Source: Nocardioides iriomotensis
GTDB taxonomy: Bacteria; Actinomycetota; Actinomycetes; Propionibacteriales; Nocardioidaceae
Direction: 5' to 3'
Assembly: GCF_004168035.1 (NCBI RefSeq)
Contig: NZ_SDPU01000035.1
Coordinates: forward strand, 310,001-374,000
DNA length: 64,000 nucleotides
Positions 16,904-24,878 of this stretch are shown in pieces (positions within the stretch are counted from its first letter, which is position 1; each line of letters starts with the position of its first letter). The notes under the pieces were generated by a model that was given only the letters and a program-made list of their open reading frames with translations, had not been told where the DNA came from and ran no database searches. The position numbers and the translations under genes are program-made.

Positions 16904-17943
16904 CCACGTTCCCAGTAGCTGGGGCCGACCGGCTCAGGGAAGTCGCTCTGAGCCACGAGGTATCCCTCGTCGTCCACCATAAGCGGAAGCTGCGGAAGGG
17001 CGCGTGCGGCCGGACCGAAGATCACCTTGCCGTTGTCGGCGAGGTCGAACGTCGACTGGTGGCACGGGCAGAGCAGATGATGGGTCTGCTGCTCCCACAG
17101 CGAGATGGGGCACCCGACGTGGGTGCAGATCTTGGAGTAGCAGAGCACCCCTTCGACGCCCCAGTTCTCCCGGTTCGGGTACGGCGTGATGTCCTCCGGG
17201 CGCATCTTCACCAGGATCACGGCCGCCTTGGCCTTCTCCTGCTGCAGCTCGACGCCCTCGACGACGGGCTCGCCCTCCTCGTCGACCGCGAAGAAGATGC
17301 CCGGCTCGGCGTTGACCAGCTGGCCGATCTCCATCTGCTCGGCCTTGATCGGGGTGCCGGACACGTCGTTGACGACCCGCATGCCCTTGCGCCACACCGT
17401 CTGCTCGAGCGCCGTACCGGGCAGCGGACCGAGGTCGCGCAGGGCCACGATCGCCGGGAGGCCGAGCGCGCCGAGCGCGCCGAGCAGCGAGTTGCGGATC
17501 AGCGGCCGGCGGCCGATGGCGGAGTCGGCGATGCCCTGGTTGAGCGCGCTCAAGGCGATGTCGCGGTCCTCGTCGGAGGAGCGCGAGGGGTGCCGCGCCT
17601 CGGAGATCTCGACGTCGCTCATCAGCTTGCGGGCCCACTGGATCGCGCCGATGCCGATGAACAGCAGGGCGAGGCCGAGGGTCAGGCCGAGGAAGATGTT
17701 GGACGCGCCGTAGCCGAGGAACAGGTCGGGCTCGTCACCGATGTCGAAGGTGAAGTAGGCGACGCAGAACAGGATCGCCATCACCGACGACAGGCCGAAG
17801 AACGTGGCGACCTGGCGCTCGGCGCGCCGCCCCGCGACGTCGTCGATGTCGGTCGGGCGGGGCTGGTGCTCGTGCATCCCCGGGTTGACGATCGGCTCCT
17901 CGGCGTGGTCGCCATCTCGTCGGGCGATCTCGTCGTGGCTCAC
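16900..17943 (-). CDS. qcrA: Rieske iron-sulfur subunit QcrA
   Basis: 347-aa subunit moving electrons from menaquinol to QcrC. The [2Fe-2S] ligands are clear: CTHVGCPISL and CPCHQSTFD. Three N-terminal membrane segments, as in other actinobacterial QcrA, lie in about the first 190 residues (for example VATFFGLSSVMAILFCVAYF). I chose GTG 17943 (MSHDEIARRDGDHAEEP), whose GTGA overlaps the qcrC stop; a longer frame is open upstream but lies inside qcrC. It overlaps qcrB in the same way, so the three genes are translationally coupled. Confidence 0.95.
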   Translation of the reverse strand: MSHDEIARRDGDHAEEPIVNPGMHEHQPRPTDIDDVAGRRAERQVATFFGLSSVMAILFCVAYFTFDIGDEPDLFLGYGASNIFLGLTLGLALLFIGIGAIQWARKLMSDVEISEARHPSRSSDEDRDIALSALNQGIADSAIGRRPLIRNSLLGALGALGLPAIVALRDLGPLPGTALEQTVWRKGMRVVNDVSGTPIKAEQMEIGQLVNAEPGIFFAVDEEGEPVVEGVELQQEKAKAAVILVKMRPEDITPYPNRENWGVEGVLCYSKICTHVGCPISLWEQQTHHLLCPCHQSTFDLADNGKVIFGPAARALPQLPLMVDDEGYLVAQSDFPEPVGPSYWERG

Positions 17944-18809
17944 GACTGGGTTCCCTTCTTGGAGCGCGTGGAGGAGGAGGCGATCCACACGGCGAAGCCG
18001 ACGCAGGCGCCGATGCCGACCAGCCACGCGAAGAGACCCTCGCTGACCGGGCCGAAGGCGCCCATGTTGCCGCCGCCGTACCGCGGAGCGTCCTCGATGC
18101 TGTTCAGGTACGCGATGATGTCGCGCTTCTCCTCGGACTTGAGGACCTCGTCGGAGAAGACGGGCATCTGCTGCGGACCGGTGAGCATCGCCTCGTAGAT
18201 GTGCTTGTCGGAGACGCCGCGCAGGCTCGGGGCGTACTTGCCGCCCGGAAGCGCGCCGCCGGACGCGGCGAAGTTGTGGCAGGCCGTGCAGTTGGTGCGG
18301 AAGAACTCGCCGCCCCGGACGATGGCCTCCTCGCGGTCCTCCTCGGGGATCGCCAGGGGGTCGTAGGCGTCCGACTCGGGGATGGCCGGGCCGGGGCCGA
18401 GGGAGGCGACGTACGCCGCCAGCGCCGAGATCTCCTCCTCGGAGTACAGGACGTCCTTCTTCGGCGCCTGGACGCCCGGGCGAGCCATCGGCATGCGGCC
18501 GGTGCCGACCTGGAAGTCGACCGCGGCGGCGCCCACGCCGGCGAGCGGCGGACCGTACTGGTTGCCGTTCTGGAGCGTGACGCCCTCGCCGTTCTTGCCG
18601 TGGCAGGACGCGCAGCCCACGAGGAAGAGGGCGCGGCCCTGGTCGACCGTGGACTGGTCGGCCGCCTCGTCGGATGCCTGGGCGGGGGACAGGACGGCGT
18701 ACGCGCCGCCCGTCACCAGCAGCCCCAGCATCAGCACGACGACGCCGGCGTACCGGCCCCGACGGCCACGCGAGAGGCGGGCGGCCAGTCGATCGGTGAG
18801 GAGTCTCAC
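17940..18809 (-). CDS. qcrC: Diheme cytochrome c subunit QcrC
   Basis: 289-aa membrane-anchored diheme cytochrome c that replaces both cytochrome c1 and soluble cytochrome c. Two heme-binding motifs are present, CASCH (residues 66-70) and CTACH (174-178). There is an N-terminal hydrophobic segment (about 21-42) and a C-terminal membrane anchor (GLFAWLVGIGACVGFAVWIA). The start is GTG 18809; the open frame continues upstream but into the ctaE region with no family sequence. Methionine sixth ligands are likely in GRMPMARPG and QQMPVFSDE. Confidence 0.95.
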   Translation of the reverse strand: MRLLTDRLAARLSRGRRGRYAGVVVLMLGLLVTGGAYAVLSPAQASDEAADQSTVDQGRALFLVGCASCHGKNGEGVTLQNGNQYGPPLAGVGAAAVDFQVGTGRMPMARPGVQAPKKDVLYSEEEISALAAYVASLGPGPAIPESDAYDPLAIPEEDREEAIVRGGEFFRTNCTACHNFAASGGALPGGKYAPSLRGVSDKHIYEAMLTGPQQMPVFSDEVLKSEEKRDIIAYLNSIEDAPRYGGGNMGAFGPVSEGLFAWLVGIGACVGFAVWIASSSTRSKKGTQS

Positions 18810-18841
18810 GAGGAAGTTCCTTCTGTGGTTTCGGTCCAGAA

Positions 18842-19492
18842 CTACTTGATCAGGTAGATGGTCGCGAACAGGCCGATCCAGACGACGTCGACGAAGTGCC
18901 AGTAGTAGGACACGACGATCGCGCTGACCGCTTGTTCGTGGGTGAACTTCCGGGCGATGTAGGTGCGGCCGAGCACGAGCAGGAAGGCGATCAGGCCGCC
19001 GGTCACGTGCAGTCCGTGGAAGCCGGTGGTCAGGTAGAAGACCGAGCCGTAGGCGGACGACGGGATCGTCACGCCCTCGTGCATCAGCTCGGTGTACTCG
19101 AGGGCCTGGCCGCCGATGAAGAAGGCACCCATGAGGTAGGTGAGGATGAACCACTCACGCAGGCCCCAGCCCTTGACGTTGAGGACACCGCCCGTGCGGC
19201 CGACCTGACCGCGCTCGGCGGCGAAGACACCCAGCTGGCAGGTCAGCGACGACAGCACCAGCACGGTGGTGTTGAGCGTGGAGAACGGGACGTTCAGCTT
19301 GGCCGTCTCCTGGGCCCACAGCTCGGGCGACACGGCGCGAATCGTGAAGTACGACGCGAACAGGGCCGCGAAGAACATCAGCTCCGAGGAGAGCCACACG
19401 ATCGTCCCGACGCTGACCATGCTCGGCCTGTCGTGGTGCCCGTGCAGGCGGGAGGCAGGGATTGCTGTCGCTGTAGTCGCCACGGGCGACAT
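18842..19492 (-). CDS. ctaE: Cytochrome c oxidase subunit III CtaE
   Basis: 216-aa subunit III of the aa3 oxidase with about five membrane segments; [28 protein letters not shown] and [14 protein letters not shown] are characteristic. I chose ATG 19492 ([20 protein letters not shown]) over an in-frame ATG at 19555 because the shorter form matches actinobacterial CtaE length. It is the first gene of the minus-strand operon ctaE-qcrC-qcrA-qcrB, which completes the supercomplex with ctaC-ctaD-ctaF on the other strand. Confidence 0.95.
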   Translation of the reverse strand: MSPVATTATAIPASRLHGHHDRPSMVSVGTIVWLSSELMFFAALFASYFTIRAVSPELWAQETAKLNVPFSTLNTTVLVLSSLTCQLGVFAAERGQVGRTGGVLNVKGWGLREWFILTYLMGAFFIGGQALEYTELMHEGVTIPSSAYGSVFYLTTGFHGLHVTGGLIAFLLVLGRTYIARKFTHEQAVSAIVVSYYWHFVDVVWIGLFATIYLIK

Positions 19493-19607
19493 TATTGCCG
19501 TACGTACCGACCGGATGCACCCCGACCCCCGGCTTGTCGGCGTCACATGTTTCACATCCGTTGCCGCCGCCGGAGCCGGGGCGTGGACCCGCTCCTAGGC
19601 TGGTCCC

Positions 19608-20522
19608 GTGATCCCCATCCTCGACGGCGCGGCGGAGCTCGCGGGGCTCCCGCCGTTCGACCTCGGCCGGGTGTTCACGGGGTGGGGGATCGACCCGTTC
19701 CTGTTCGTGCTGCTGGTGTGGGTCACGGGCCTGTACCTGCTCGGCGTGTGGACGCTCCGCCGGCGCGGCGACGCGTGGCCGCTGGGTCGGACCGTCTCCT
19801 TCGTCGTGGGCGGGATGTGCCTGTTCGGTTTCGCCACGATGTCCGGTCTGGGCCGGTATGACACGGTTCTACTCTCGGTGCACATGGTCCAGCACATGCT
19901 GCTGGCGATGCTCGTGCCGCTGTTCCTGGCGCTCGGGGCGCCCGTCACCCTGGCGCTGCGCACGCTGCCGGCCCGGCCGCGCGGCTGGCTGCTCGCCCTC
20001 CTGCACTCGCGCCTCGCGATGGTGCTGACGTTCGCGCCGCTCACCCTCGCGCTGTTCGTGGCCAGCCCCTGGGCGCTCTACTTCACCGGCTGGTACGACG
20101 CCTCGCTCCGCTCGGACTACGTGCACGAGATGATGCACGTCCACCTGGTGCTGGTCGGCGCGCTGTTCTTCTGGCCGATGGTCGGGATCGATCCGGTGCC
20201 CGGACGGATCGCGTACCCGTTCCGGCTGCTGATGGTCTTCCTCACGCTGCCGTTCCACGCGTTCCTCGGCGTGACGATCATGGGGCAGACCGAGCTCATC
20301 GCCGGCGACTGGTACCGGGCCCTGCCCGAGACGGCCGGTCTCGCCTGGCTGCCCGACCCGGCCGCCGACCAGCACCTCGCCGGGGGCATCCTCTGGGGGT
20401 CCGGCGACATCATCGGCCTGGTCTTCCTCGCGGTGCTGTTCACGCAGTGGGTGCGCGCCTCGATGAAGGAGGCCGCCCGCGAGGACCGGCGCCTCGACCG
20501 GCTGGAGCGATCCGGCGGCTGA
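19608..20522 (+). CDS. Cytochrome c oxidase assembly protein, CtaG (caa3) family
   Basis: 304-aa polytopic membrane protein with about seven membrane segments and histidines in MVQHMLLAML and HEMMHVHLVLVG, where copper-handling residues are expected in the caa3-type CtaG family. The start is GTG 19608. It is divergent from ctaE with about 115 bases between starts and probably helps insert CuB or assemble the oxidase. The proposed role rests on family and position. The C-terminus (about residues 280-304) is charged and cytoplasmic. Confidence 0.85.
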   Translation: MIPILDGAAELAGLPPFDLGRVFTGWGIDPFLFVLLVWVTGLYLLGVWTLRRRGDAWPLGRTVSFVVGGMCLFGFATMSGLGRYDTVLLSVHMVQHMLLAMLVPLFLALGAPVTLALRTLPARPRGWLLALLHSRLAMVLTFAPLTLALFVASPWALYFTGWYDASLRSDYVHEMMHVHLVLVGALFFWPMVGIDPVPGRIAYPFRLLMVFLTLPFHAFLGVTIMGQTELIAGDWYRALPETAGLAWLPDPAADQHLAGGILWGSGDIIGLVFLAVLFTQWVRASMKEAAREDRRLDRLERSGG

Positions 20523-20564
20523 CCACCGCACGTGGCGCCGATCGCCACCGGTACGATCAGCCGC

Positions 20565-20975
20565 GTGAGCGACGCCACCACCAGCCAGCCGTTGAAGGTC
20601 CTCGTCTACAGCGACGACGCGAACACGCGCAGCCAGGTCATCCTCGCCCTCGGCAAGCGCCCGCACCCGGACTTTCCCGAGCTGGCGTACGTCGAGGTGG
20701 CGACCCAGCCGGTCGTGCTCCAGCAGATGGACTCCGGCGAGATCGACCTCGCGATCCTCGACGGCGAGGCCGTCCCCGCCGGCGGCATGGGCCTCGCCAA
20801 GCAGATGAAGGACGAGATCTTCAACTGCCCCCCGATCCTCGTGCTCACCGGGCGTCCCCAGGACGCCTGGCTCGCCACCTGGTCGCGCGCGGAGGCCGCC
20901 GTACCGCACCCGATCGACCCGGTGCAGCTCGCCGAGGCCGTCATCCGGCTGCTGGCGTCGCGCGTCGCTGCCTGA
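20565..20975 (+). CDS. Stand-alone response-regulator receiver-like protein (degenerate)
   Basis: 136-aa single-domain protein starting at GTG 20565 (MSDATTSQPLKVLVYSDDAN). The CheY-like fold is suggested by the acidic pair in VYSDDANTR, a central aspartate in IDLAILDGEA and the threonine in LVLTGRP. The conserved lysine at the end of strand five is missing (AAVPHPIDP has His at about that place), so normal phosphorylation signalling is doubtful. No output domain. It sits between the oxidase assembly gene and trpD, ending 4 bases before trpD, and is probably in its operon. Confidence 0.7.
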   Translation: MSDATTSQPLKVLVYSDDANTRSQVILALGKRPHPDFPELAYVEVATQPVVLQQMDSGEIDLAILDGEAVPAGGMGLAKQMKDEIFNCPPILVLTGRPQDAWLATWSRAEAAVPHPIDPVQLAEAVIRLLASRVAA

Positions 20976-20979
20976 TCCC

Positions 20980-22017
20980 GTGAGCGCCCACACCTGGCCC
21001 GAGGTGCTCGCGGCCCTGGTGTCGCGCACCGACCTCACCGCCGACCAGACCGCGTGGGCGATGGGGGAGATCCTGCGCGGCGAGGCGACCGAGTCGCAGA
21101 TCGCCGGCTTCGCGATCGCGCTGCGCGCCAAGGGCGAGACCGTCGACGAGGTCGAGGGGCTCATCGACGCGATGTACGCCGTCGCGACGCCGATCGTCGT
21201 CACCGGCCGCGTGCTCGACATCGTCGGCACCGGCGGCGACCGCTCGATGTCGGTCAACATCTCCACGATGGCGGCGATCGTCGCCGCCGGCGCCGGAGCC
21301 CCCGTCGTCAAGCACGGCAACCGCTCGGCCTCGTCCAAGGCCGGCTCCGCCGACGTGCTCGAGGCGCTCGGCGTCCGGCTCGACCTCTCGCCGACCGAGG
21401 TGGCCCGCGTGGGTGAGGAGGTGGGCATCACCTTCTGCTTCGCCGCCGCCTTCCACCCGGCGCTGCGCCACGCCGCCGTCCCGCGGCGGGAGCTGGGCGT
21501 CGCCACGACCTTCAACCTGCTCGGACCGCTGGCCCACCCCGCCAAGCCGGCCGCCCAGGCGATCGGCTGCGCCGACGTCCGGCAGGCGCCGCTGATGGCC
21601 GGCGTGTTCGCCCGGCGCGGCGTCGACGCCTGGGTGTTCCGCGGCGACGACGGCCTCGACGAGCTGACCACCACCACGACGTCCCGGGTCTGGGCCGCGA
21701 GCGGCGGGGAGATCGAGGAGTTCACGATCGACCCCGACGACTACGGCCTCGGCGGCGGCACGCCCGAGGGGCTGCGCGGCAAGGACGCCGCCTACAACGC
21801 CGAGGTCGTCCGGCGCCTCGTGGCGGGGGAGCAGGGCCCGGTGCGCGACGCCGTGCTGCTCAACGCCGGCGCCGCGCTCGCCGTACACGCGGGGGAGGCG
21901 GGCGACCACCGGTCCCGGCTCGAGGCCGGCATCGCCCGGGCGCGGCAGTCCATCGACGCCGGCGCCGCTCAGTCGACGCTCGACCGCTGGGTCGAGGCCT
22001 CCGCCGCGGCCCGCTGA
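20980..22017 (+). CDS. trpD: Anthranilate phosphoribosyltransferase TrpD
   Basis: Transfers phosphoribosyl from PRPP to anthranilate, step two of tryptophan synthesis. The 345-aa protein has the PRPP-binding DIVGTGGDRSMSVNIST, KHGNRSASSKAGSADVLEAL, and FNLLGPLAHP, all diagnostic. The start is GTG 20980, four bases after the receiver-like gene. No other trp gene is nearby, as in mycobacteria (Rv2192c), where trpD also stands next to ctaE. Its stop is separated by only two bases from the stop of the convergent gene. Confidence 0.96.
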   Translation: MSAHTWPEVLAALVSRTDLTADQTAWAMGEILRGEATESQIAGFAIALRAKGETVDEVEGLIDAMYAVATPIVVTGRVLDIVGTGGDRSMSVNISTMAAIVAAGAGAPVVKHGNRSASSKAGSADVLEALGVRLDLSPTEVARVGEEVGITFCFAAAFHPALRHAAVPRRELGVATTFNLLGPLAHPAKPAAQAIGCADVRQAPLMAGVFARRGVDAWVFRGDDGLDELTTTTTSRVWAASGGEIEEFTIDPDDYGLGGGTPEGLRGKDAAYNAEVVRRLVAGEQGPVRDAVLLNAGAALAVHAGEAGDHRSRLEAGIARARQSIDAGAAQSTLDRWVEASAAAR

Positions 22018-22019
22018 GC

Positions 22020-22634
22020 TCAGACCTCCATCACGAAGACGTCGCCCTCGCGGCGAAAGCCGATCTTGTCGTAGTACGGCGCCACCATGGCCGGCGGCGA
22101 CACCACGCGGCGCAGCCCCTGCTCGCGCAGCACGTCGCTGCGCCGCCACACGAACTCCCCGGGCGCGAAGTCCCGGAACCGGGGCGACACCCAGTCGAGC
22201 TCGATCTGCAGGACGCCGTCCGCCTCCTCCCGGGCGAGCACGACGCCGACGGTCTCGTCGCCGTGCAGGACGAGGAAAGCCCGCCGGCCGGGAGCACCGC
22301 CGTCCCACAGCAGGTCCGGCTGGTGCTTGAGCATGTCCGACTGGTGCACCCGCAGCACGTGGCGCAGGTACTCGTCAGCCGGTGACACCTCGAGCACCGC
22401 GAAAGCTCGCTCGTCGTGGCGCTCGGAGAGCAGCTTCCGGAGGAACCACAGGTTGATGGCGGAGAGCACGACGTTCATCGCGACCATCGGCCAGATCCCC
22501 AGGACGGCGTTGAAGACCACGAGGATCAGGCAGGCGACGAGGTTGAGCACACGGAAGCGCAGCACCCGTGCCTGCATGAGCGAGAAGACCAGGAGCGCCG
22601 AGCCGGCCCATCCGAGAGCATCGAGCCATGACAT
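22020..22634 (-). CDS. Membrane protein with YgjV-like helices fused to a GNAT-like C-terminus
   Basis: 204-aa protein starting at ATG 22634 (MSWLDALGWAGSALLVFSLM). The first 75 residues contain three membrane segments with the look of YgjV/ small inner-membrane proteins (LNLVACLILVVFNAVLGIWP, MVAMNVVLSAINLWFL). The remaining part resembles an acetyltransferase fold and ends with APYYDKIGFRREGDVFVMEV, a typical GNAT beta-strand ending. No clear acetyl-CoA loop is visible, so enzymatic activity is doubtful. Its stop nearly abuts the trpD stop. Function unknown. Confidence 0.65.
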   Translation of the reverse strand: MSWLDALGWAGSALLVFSLMQARVLRFRVLNLVACLILVVFNAVLGIWPMVAMNVVLSAINLWFLRKLLSERHDERAFAVLEVSPADEYLRHVLRVHQSDMLKHQPDLLWDGGAPGRRAFLVLHGDETVGVVLAREEADGVLQIELDWVSPRFRDFAPGEFVWRRSDVLREQGLRRVVSPPAMVAPYYDKIGFRREGDVFVMEV

Positions 22635-22676
22635 GCGCGGAGGATACCGGCGACGCTGCGCCCGACAGCCCGGTGG

Positions 22677-22749
22677 TTCGAGCGGGGGAGCCGAACGGGT
22701 ACCGTAGAGCCTTTGCCGGGTGCCTTCTCGCGCCGTCAGGCGGCGAGAA
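22677..22749 (+). promoter_or_regulatory. Possible promoter and leader hairpin before the polysaccharide genes
   Basis: A candidate -35 TTCGAG (22677-22682) and -10 TACCGT (22700-22705) are 17 bases apart. Downstream, TTCTCGC (22725-22731) and GCGAGAA (22743-22749) can pair, extended by GCC/GGC around the loop GTCA with one bulged G. The hairpin would form in the 5' leader of the glycosyltransferase at 22785. Both calls rest on pattern only. Confidence 0.3.
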
Positions 22750-22784
22750 CCGGGAGAAACGTGCTGAATCGACGGGGAGAGACT

Positions 22785-23588
22785 ATGCCCGATAAGACGG
22801 CGGACGTCGTCGTGATCGTGCCCACGCTGGGGGAGCGTGTCGACACCCTTGGCGCGTCCCTTGCGAGCGCGCTCGGGCAGGACGACGTACGGGTCCGAGT
22901 TGTCGTCGTGGTGCCGGAGAGTGCCACGACCGCCCGGGTGATGGCCGGCGACATGGGTGCGACGGTGGTGGACGACCCGGGGCGCGGACTGTCGGCCGCG
23001 GTGAACGCCGGACTCGACAGTGTCGAGGAGGAGCGTTACTACGCCTGGCTCAACGACGACGACTTCCTGGCGCCTGGCGCGCTCGCAGCGCTGCGCGACA
23101 TGCTTGACAACGACCCCGACGCATCCGTTGCGTTCGGAGCCTGCACCTACATCGACCCGGAGGGTCGACCGATCGGAGTGAGTCGCGCTGGCGACGTTGC
23201 GACACGGATCCTGGGCTGGGGCCCCGACCTCGTCCCACAGCCTTCGGCGCTCCACCGTCTGGCTCACGTTCGACGAGCCGGCCGCTATGACGAGACGCTG
23301 CGCTACGCGATGGATCTCGACATGCTGCTGCGCCTCAGACGACTCGGACCGTTCCTGTCCACCAAGCGGGTGGTCTCCAGCTTCCGCTGGCATCCCGAGT
23401 CGCTGACGGTCGCGAATCGCCGTCACTCGCTCGCCGAGTCGGAGATGGTTAAGCATCGCTACCTGTCGAGGCGTACCCGAAGGTTGGCGCCGCTCTGGGA
23501 CCTTCCGGTCCGACTCGCGACTCACGTCGCGGCGCGCCAAGTCAACCGAAAGGCGAGCAAGGTCGCGCTCGCCCACGCCACCTCATGA
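22785..23588 (+). CDS. Family 2 glycosyltransferase
   Basis: 267-aa GT-A fold enzyme. The N-terminal nucleotide-sugar binding part VVVIVPTLGERVDTLGASL and the metal-binding motif WLNDDDFLAPG (about residue 87) are clear, as is a later DLDMLLRLRRLG acceptor-region motif. The start is ATG 22785 after GGGGAGA; a GTG at 22761 is an alternative. It opens an accessory polysaccharide block and overlaps the next glycosyltransferase by 4 bases (ATGA). Sugar donor and acceptor cannot be told. Confidence 0.85.
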   Translation: MPDKTADVVVIVPTLGERVDTLGASLASALGQDDVRVRVVVVVPESATTARVMAGDMGATVVDDPGRGLSAAVNAGLDSVEEERYYAWLNDDDFLAPGALAALRDMLDNDPDASVAFGACTYIDPEGRPIGVSRAGDVATRILGWGPDLVPQPSALHRLAHVRRAGRYDETLRYAMDLDMLLRLRRLGPFLSTKRVVSSFRWHPESLTVANRRHSLAESEMVKHRYLSRRTRRLAPLWDLPVRLATHVAARQVNRKASKVALAHATS

Positions 23589-24445
23589 CCCGCTCACGGT
23601 TCACGCCGAGGCGGCGTACCCGAGGCCATGCGGTCCCCGCGCCGAGACGTCATCCGACCTACGATGCAGGGGTGTTCGATCCACACGCCGACGGCACTCG
23701 TATCCTCGTGGTGCTCCCCGCGCTCAACGAGGCCCGATCCGTCGGCAGCGTCGTCCGCGACGTGCGGGATCGCTGCCCGGACTACGACGTGCTTGTCGTC
23801 GACGACGGGTCCACGGACGAGACGGCCAAGCGTGCCTCGGAAGCCGGCGCGATGGTGTGCAGCCTACCGTTCAACCTCGGCGTCGGCGGGGCCATGCGGG
23901 CGGCCTACAAGTTCGCCCTCCGACACGGGTACGACGTCGTGGTCCAGGTCGATGCGGACGGACAGCACGACCCGGCGTACATCCACAAGCTGGTCGATGG
24001 CCTGGCTGACGTGGACCTCGTGGTCGGGGCGAGGTTCGCGGGGATCGGCGAGTATCGAGCTGCTTTTGCCCGCCGGCTGGCCATGCGACTGCTCGCCTCC
24101 GTTCTCTCGCGCCTGGCCGATGTTCGCCTCACAGACGTGACGAGCGGGTTCCGGGCCGCCGGGCCTCGGTGCATCGAGCTGTTTGCCCTCCACTACCCGG
24201 CCGAGTACCTCGGCGACACAGTCGAGTCGCTCGTGATTGCCTTGCGCACGGGCTGCTCTATCGACCAGATGCCCGTCGAGATGCGCACGCGCTCATACGG
24301 AGCTCCGTCACAGTCCGCGTTCCGAGCGACGTTGTACCTGGCCCGCGCGGTGGCCGCGCTGAGCCTCGCCCTGGTCCGCCAATGGCCCGTGCCAGAGGAG
24401 ATCCGCGATGCCGAGCTCCCCGAGTCGCAAGGACATCACGAATGA
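23585..24445 (+). CDS. Family 2 glycosyltransferase, dolichol-phosphate mannosyltransferase-like
   Basis: 286-aa GT2 enzyme with RILVVLPALNEARSVGSVV, VLVVDDGSTDETAKRA, FNLGVGGAMRAAYKFA and VVQVDADGQHDP, the arrangement of DPM1-like polyprenyl-phosphate glycosyltransferases. No membrane domain follows. ATG 23585 overlaps the preceding stop; GTG 23672 preceded by GCAGGGG is a shorter alternative that removes a basic, non-conserved stretch of 29 residues. It overlaps the DUF2304 gene by 4 bases. Pairing of such a GT2 with DUF2304 is common in polysaccharide clusters. Confidence 0.87.
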   Translation: MTRSRFTPRRRTRGHAVPAPRRHPTYDAGVFDPHADGTRILVVLPALNEARSVGSVVRDVRDRCPDYDVLVVDDGSTDETAKRASEAGAMVCSLPFNLGVGGAMRAAYKFALRHGYDVVVQVDADGQHDPAYIHKLVDGLADVDLVVGARFAGIGEYRAAFARRLAMRLLASVLSRLADVRLTDVTSGFRAAGPRCIELFALHYPAEYLGDTVESLVIALRTGCSIDQMPVEMRTRSYGAPSQSAFRATLYLARAVAALSLALVRQWPVPEEIRDAELPESQGHHE

Positions 24446-24843
24446 GAGCCAATCTGATCCTGGGCCTGATCGGCTCCGTCTTCACGCTCGTGCTGCTGTT
24501 CGAGTTGCTTCGACGTAAGCACCTTCGTGAGAAGTACGCGGTGCTCTGGGTCGCGGTGTCGTTGTTGACCCTGGCTGTGGCAGCCTTCCCGCAGACGATC
24601 TACTTCTTGTCCGACCTGATCGGCGTCGAGGTGCCAGTCAACCTGCTCTTCTTCGTCGCCAGCATGCTGCTCCTCGGGATCAGCGTTCACCACAGCTACG
24701 AGCTGGGGCGGCTGGAGGACCGAACGCGTGCCCTCGCCGAAGAGGTTGCTCTTCTCCGTCTCGGCCTCGAGCACCCGGAGACCAACCGGGAAGCGACACT
24801 TCAGGCCGACGACTGGAGCGTCTCCGACCATCAGGACCGCTGA
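24442..24843 (+). CDS. DUF2304 family membrane protein
   Basis: 133-aa protein with three membrane segments (about residues 3-22, 34-52 and 66-85) and a short coiled cytoplasmic tail (LEDRTRALAEEVALLRL). The motif KHLREKYAVLWVAVSLL is typical of DUF2304. ATG 24442 overlaps the preceding glycosyltransferase stop (ATGA), so the two are coupled. DUF2304 proteins accompany DPM1-like transferases in surface-polysaccharide loci and may serve as their membrane anchor; this is inferred from context. Confidence 0.82.
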   Translation: MRANLILGLIGSVFTLVLLFELLRRKHLREKYAVLWVAVSLLTLAVAAFPQTIYFLSDLIGVEVPVNLLFFVASMLLLGISVHHSYELGRLEDRTRALAEEVALLRLGLEHPETNREATLQADDWSVSDHQDR

Positions 24844-24878
24844 CCCGACCCGGACCATTCTCGGCACGGGCTGACGGG

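Noticed and set aside
15356-16918. Plus-strand open frame opposite qcrB
   Set aside because: qcrB has all heme ligands and normal length; the opposite frame is His/Asp/Arg-rich without structure.
19869-21725. Minus-strand open frame of 618 codons opposite the CtaG-type gene and trpD
   Set aside because: It lies across two unrelated genes, has a serine/arginine-rich translation and no motif.
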